Origin: an uncultured Erysipelotrichaceae bacterium
GTDB lineage: Bacteria; Bacillota_I; Bacilli_A; Erysipelotrichales; Erysipelotrichaceae
NCBI GenBank assembly: GCA_902784015.1
Contig: CACZTC010000083.1
Location: forward strand, 1-24,454
Direction: 5' to 3'
Length of the DNA stretch: 24,454 bases
Each line of letters starts with the position of its first letter. The stretch's first letter is position 1. The notes beneath the pieces were generated by a model. That model was not told the origin of the DNA, did no database searches, and was given only the letters and a program-made list of their open reading frames with translations. Positions 22,882-24,454 of the stretch are shown piece after piece. Both the position numbers and the translations under genes were made by a program.

Positions 22882-23782
22882 ACATCTCTTCACTTTCTTC
22901 TAGACAACCAAGTATTTCTAAGATTCTATTTAAATCATCAGTATCGCTATATGAAATAGCTAATACTTTTTTAGTTAAATTGACTTCTGTTCCAAGTTTT
23001 CTTTGGAGCCTTTCTTCTAAGTCTTTTACCCATGGATCTTTTACAGAAGCACTTTTTGTTGTCTTAGTTTTTTTGTTACCTAAGAGATTTCTGACATAAT
23101 CTTCTACTTCTCTAACTGTTAGTTTATTTTTTATTGCATATTCAGCAGCTTCATAAATTTGATTATCATCTTTAATACTTAATAAAGCTCTAACATGCCC
23201 CATAGATAATTGTTTGTGAATTACCATTTTTTGAACATCTTCAGGAAGCTTTAATAATCTTAAAGTATTAGCACAATACTCTCTTGATTTGCCTACTCTA
23301 TTTGCGAGCTCTTCTTGTGTATAGCCTAATTTTCTAATCAAAGATTCATAAGCTTGTGCTTCTTCAATTGGATTAAGATCTTCTCTTTGGACATTTTCTA
23401 AGATGGATATCTCCATCATCATCTCATCACTAAAATCAACTTCAATAACTGGTACTGTCTCTAAGCCAGCTATTTTAGCCGCTCTTAATCTTCTCTCACC
23501 TGCAACTAGATCATAGCCATGGATGCTTTTTCTAACTAATAACGGATTGAATATACCATGTGTTTTTATAGTTTCAGCTAATTCTTGTAAAGCTTCTTTG
23601 GCGAATTCTTTACGAGGTTGATATGGGTTTGGTCTTATTTCATTTATTGCTATTTCGGTTCTAATACCTTTAGAAGAAGCAATCGCATTTCTTTCAATTT
23701 CATCAATTACTTTATCTAGTCCTTCTTCACCAAATATATTACCTAAGCCTCTTCCTAATCCTTGTTTCTTTTTATCGGCCAT
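22880..23782 (-). CDS. parB: Chromosome partitioning protein ParB (Spo0J)
   Basis: This 300-aa ParB has the N-terminal MADKKKQGLGRGLGNIF tag that contacts ParA, the CTP-binding domain with RPNPYQPR, GERRLRAAK and ENVQREDLNPIEEA boxes, a helix-turn-helix (TQEELANRVGKSREYCANTL, about 152-171) that reads parS, and a C-terminal dimerisation segment. It loads as a CTP-dependent clamp at parS and spreads, helping segregate replication origins. The start is two bases after the parA stop, with AAAGGAG inside parA. The 3' end runs into a terminator. No canonical parS 16-mer is visible in this window. The position suggests the window lies near the replication origin, which is inference. Confidence 0.95.
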   Translation of the reverse strand: MADKKKQGLGRGLGNIFGEEGLDKVIDEIERNAIASSKGIRTEIAINEIRPNPYQPRKEFAKEALQELAETIKTHGIFNPLLVRKSIHGYDLVAGERRLRAAKIAGLETVPVIEVDFSDEMMMEISILENVQREDLNPIEEAQAYESLIRKLGYTQEELANRVGKSREYCANTLRLLKLPEDVQKMVIHKQLSMGHVRALLSIKDDNQIYEAAEYAIKNKLTVREVEDYVRNLLGNKKTKTTKSASVKDPWVKDLEERLQRKLGTEVNLTKKVLAISYSDTDDLNRILEILGCLEESEEM

Positions 23783-23784
23783 TA

Positions 23785-24454
23785 TTAGTTTCTCCTTTCA
23801 TTTTGTTTAATAACTTCATCAGCTAGATTTGCATAAGCAACTGCTCCTGCGCATCTTGTATCATATTCAAAAATTGAACATTCATTTGATGGAGCTTCAG
23901 ATAATCTTACATTTCTTGGAATATAAACTTTATATACTTTATCTTTGAAATATCTTCTTACTTCTTGTTGGACTTCAACTGATAATTTCGTATTTGCATA
24001 CATAGTCAAAAGTACTCCTTCGATAGTAAGACGAGGATTCCATAATTTCTGAACCATTCTGATTGTGCTCAATAATAGATTCAAGCCTTCTAAAGCATAA
24101 TATTCACATTGAACTGGTATTAATACAGAATCAGCTGCAGTTAAAGCGTTTATATTTAAATTACCTAAAGCGGGTGGACAATCAATGATAATGAAATCAT
24201 ATTTATCTTTAACAAGATCTAATTTATTCTTTAATAATGTTTCTTTACCACTTTCTAAGTGAGCCATATCTGTTTCTGCTCCTGCTAGATGAACAGTTGC
24301 AGGAACTACATCTATTGGTGGTTTCTCGAGATGTATTGTGGCTTCTTCTATCGTATCTGTTCCCATTAAAACAGTATAAATACTTTTATCAAAGCCCATT
24401 TTTTTGGCACCAATACCTTGGGTTGCGTTTCCTTGTTGATCAAAATCCACAAGT
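23785..24454 (-). CDS. parA: Chromosome partitioning ATPase ParA (Soj), C-terminal part (cut by window edge)
   Basis: The last 223 codons of a ParA/Soj ATPase. The frame enters the window at LVDFDQQGNAT, the A' region after the Walker A loop, so the KGGVGKTT motif and the start lie outside. The Walker B-like YDFIIIDCPPALGNLNINAL and the C-terminal PRNVRLSEAPS signature are intact. A Gln stands in the common DPQGN block (DQQGN). A GTG near 24450 could look like a start but falls inside the domain. It is co-transcribed with parB. Confidence 0.94.
   Translation of the reverse strand, partial: LVDFDQQGNATQGIGAKKMGFDKSIYTVLMGTDTIEEATIHLEKPPIDVVPATVHLAGAETDMAHLESGKETLLKNKLDLVKDKYDFIIIDCPPALGNLNINALTAADSVLIPVQCEYYALEGLNLLLSTIRMVQKLWNPRLTIEGVLLTMYANTKLSVEVQQEVRRYFKDKVYKVYIPRNVRLSEAPSNECSIFEYDTRCAGAVAYANLADEVIKQNERRN

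Noticed and set aside
22551..24454. A parS site near parAB
   Set aside because: No 16-base palindrome close to the canonical parS sequence was found; sites are probably outside the window.

Overview
The window is AT-rich, tightly packed bacterial DNA that uses the standard genetic code; genes end in TGA as well as TAA. Gene content points to a low-GC Bacillota, most likely from the Erysipelotrichia/RF39-like side of Bacilli. It has a Gram-positive style F-type ATP synthase operon, DegV, lipoproteins with a lipobox, a wall-anchored Pro/Glu-rich adhesin with a SpaA/Cna-B domain, and ParA/ParB. The taxonomic placement is inference; no rRNA or tRNA gene is present to settle it.

Layout. (1) 1-2531, minus strand: atpI-atpB-atpE-atpF-atpH-atpA (atpA cut by the window edge) behind a recognisable sigma-A promoter. 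The c subunit carries two membrane glutamates plus Thr and Tyr at positions that bind Na+ in sodium-driven rotors. (2) 2642-8046, minus: mutS and uvrA overlap by 14 bases, a mixed mismatch/excision repair operon with an almost leaderless start. (3) 8177-9803, plus: a GT6-like glycosyltransferase that has lost its catalytic motifs, then degV (fatty-acid binding). (4) 9802-12324, minus: a HAD phosphatase downstream of an E2/CAT-fold acyltransferase-like protein whose catalytic His is Glu, and a lipoprotein. (5) 12372-16701, minus: a surface and signalling region. It holds one intact sortase-type adhesin, then a visibly decayed two-component locus: a response regulator with an in-frame TAA and an internal duplication, the last ~96 codons of a histidine kinase, and a headless adhesin fragment that runs straight into that kinase remnant and has its own in-frame TAA. 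(6) 16748-17745: a Fur/PerR-type regulator with a near-perfect promoter and a 15-bp palindromic box, divergent from a 26-codon membrane peptide gene and a small lipoprotein. (7) 17733-22612, minus: an M16C metallopeptidase and an HD-GYP-like protein. (8) 22664-22815, plus: remnant of an AAA ATPase. (9) 22859-24454, minus: parA (partial)-parB.

How it fits together. Most of the window is housekeeping: energy coupling, DNA repair, chromosome partition. The variable part is the central block of about 4.4 kb. There an adhesin built from a beta-helix, Pro-rich stalks and a Cna-B module sits next to a broken HK/RR pair and broken adhesin DNA. Several independent lesions lie within 2.2 kb, which suggests rearrangement and decay of a sensor/surface locus; assembly or sequencing error there should be excluded first. 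The items most worth follow-up are the chimeric adhesin/kinase frame, the catalytically dead GT6-like protein, the two-glutamate c-ring, the 34-bp in-frame repeats that flank the Cna-B domain, and the small peptide gene at the Fur-type divergent promoter.
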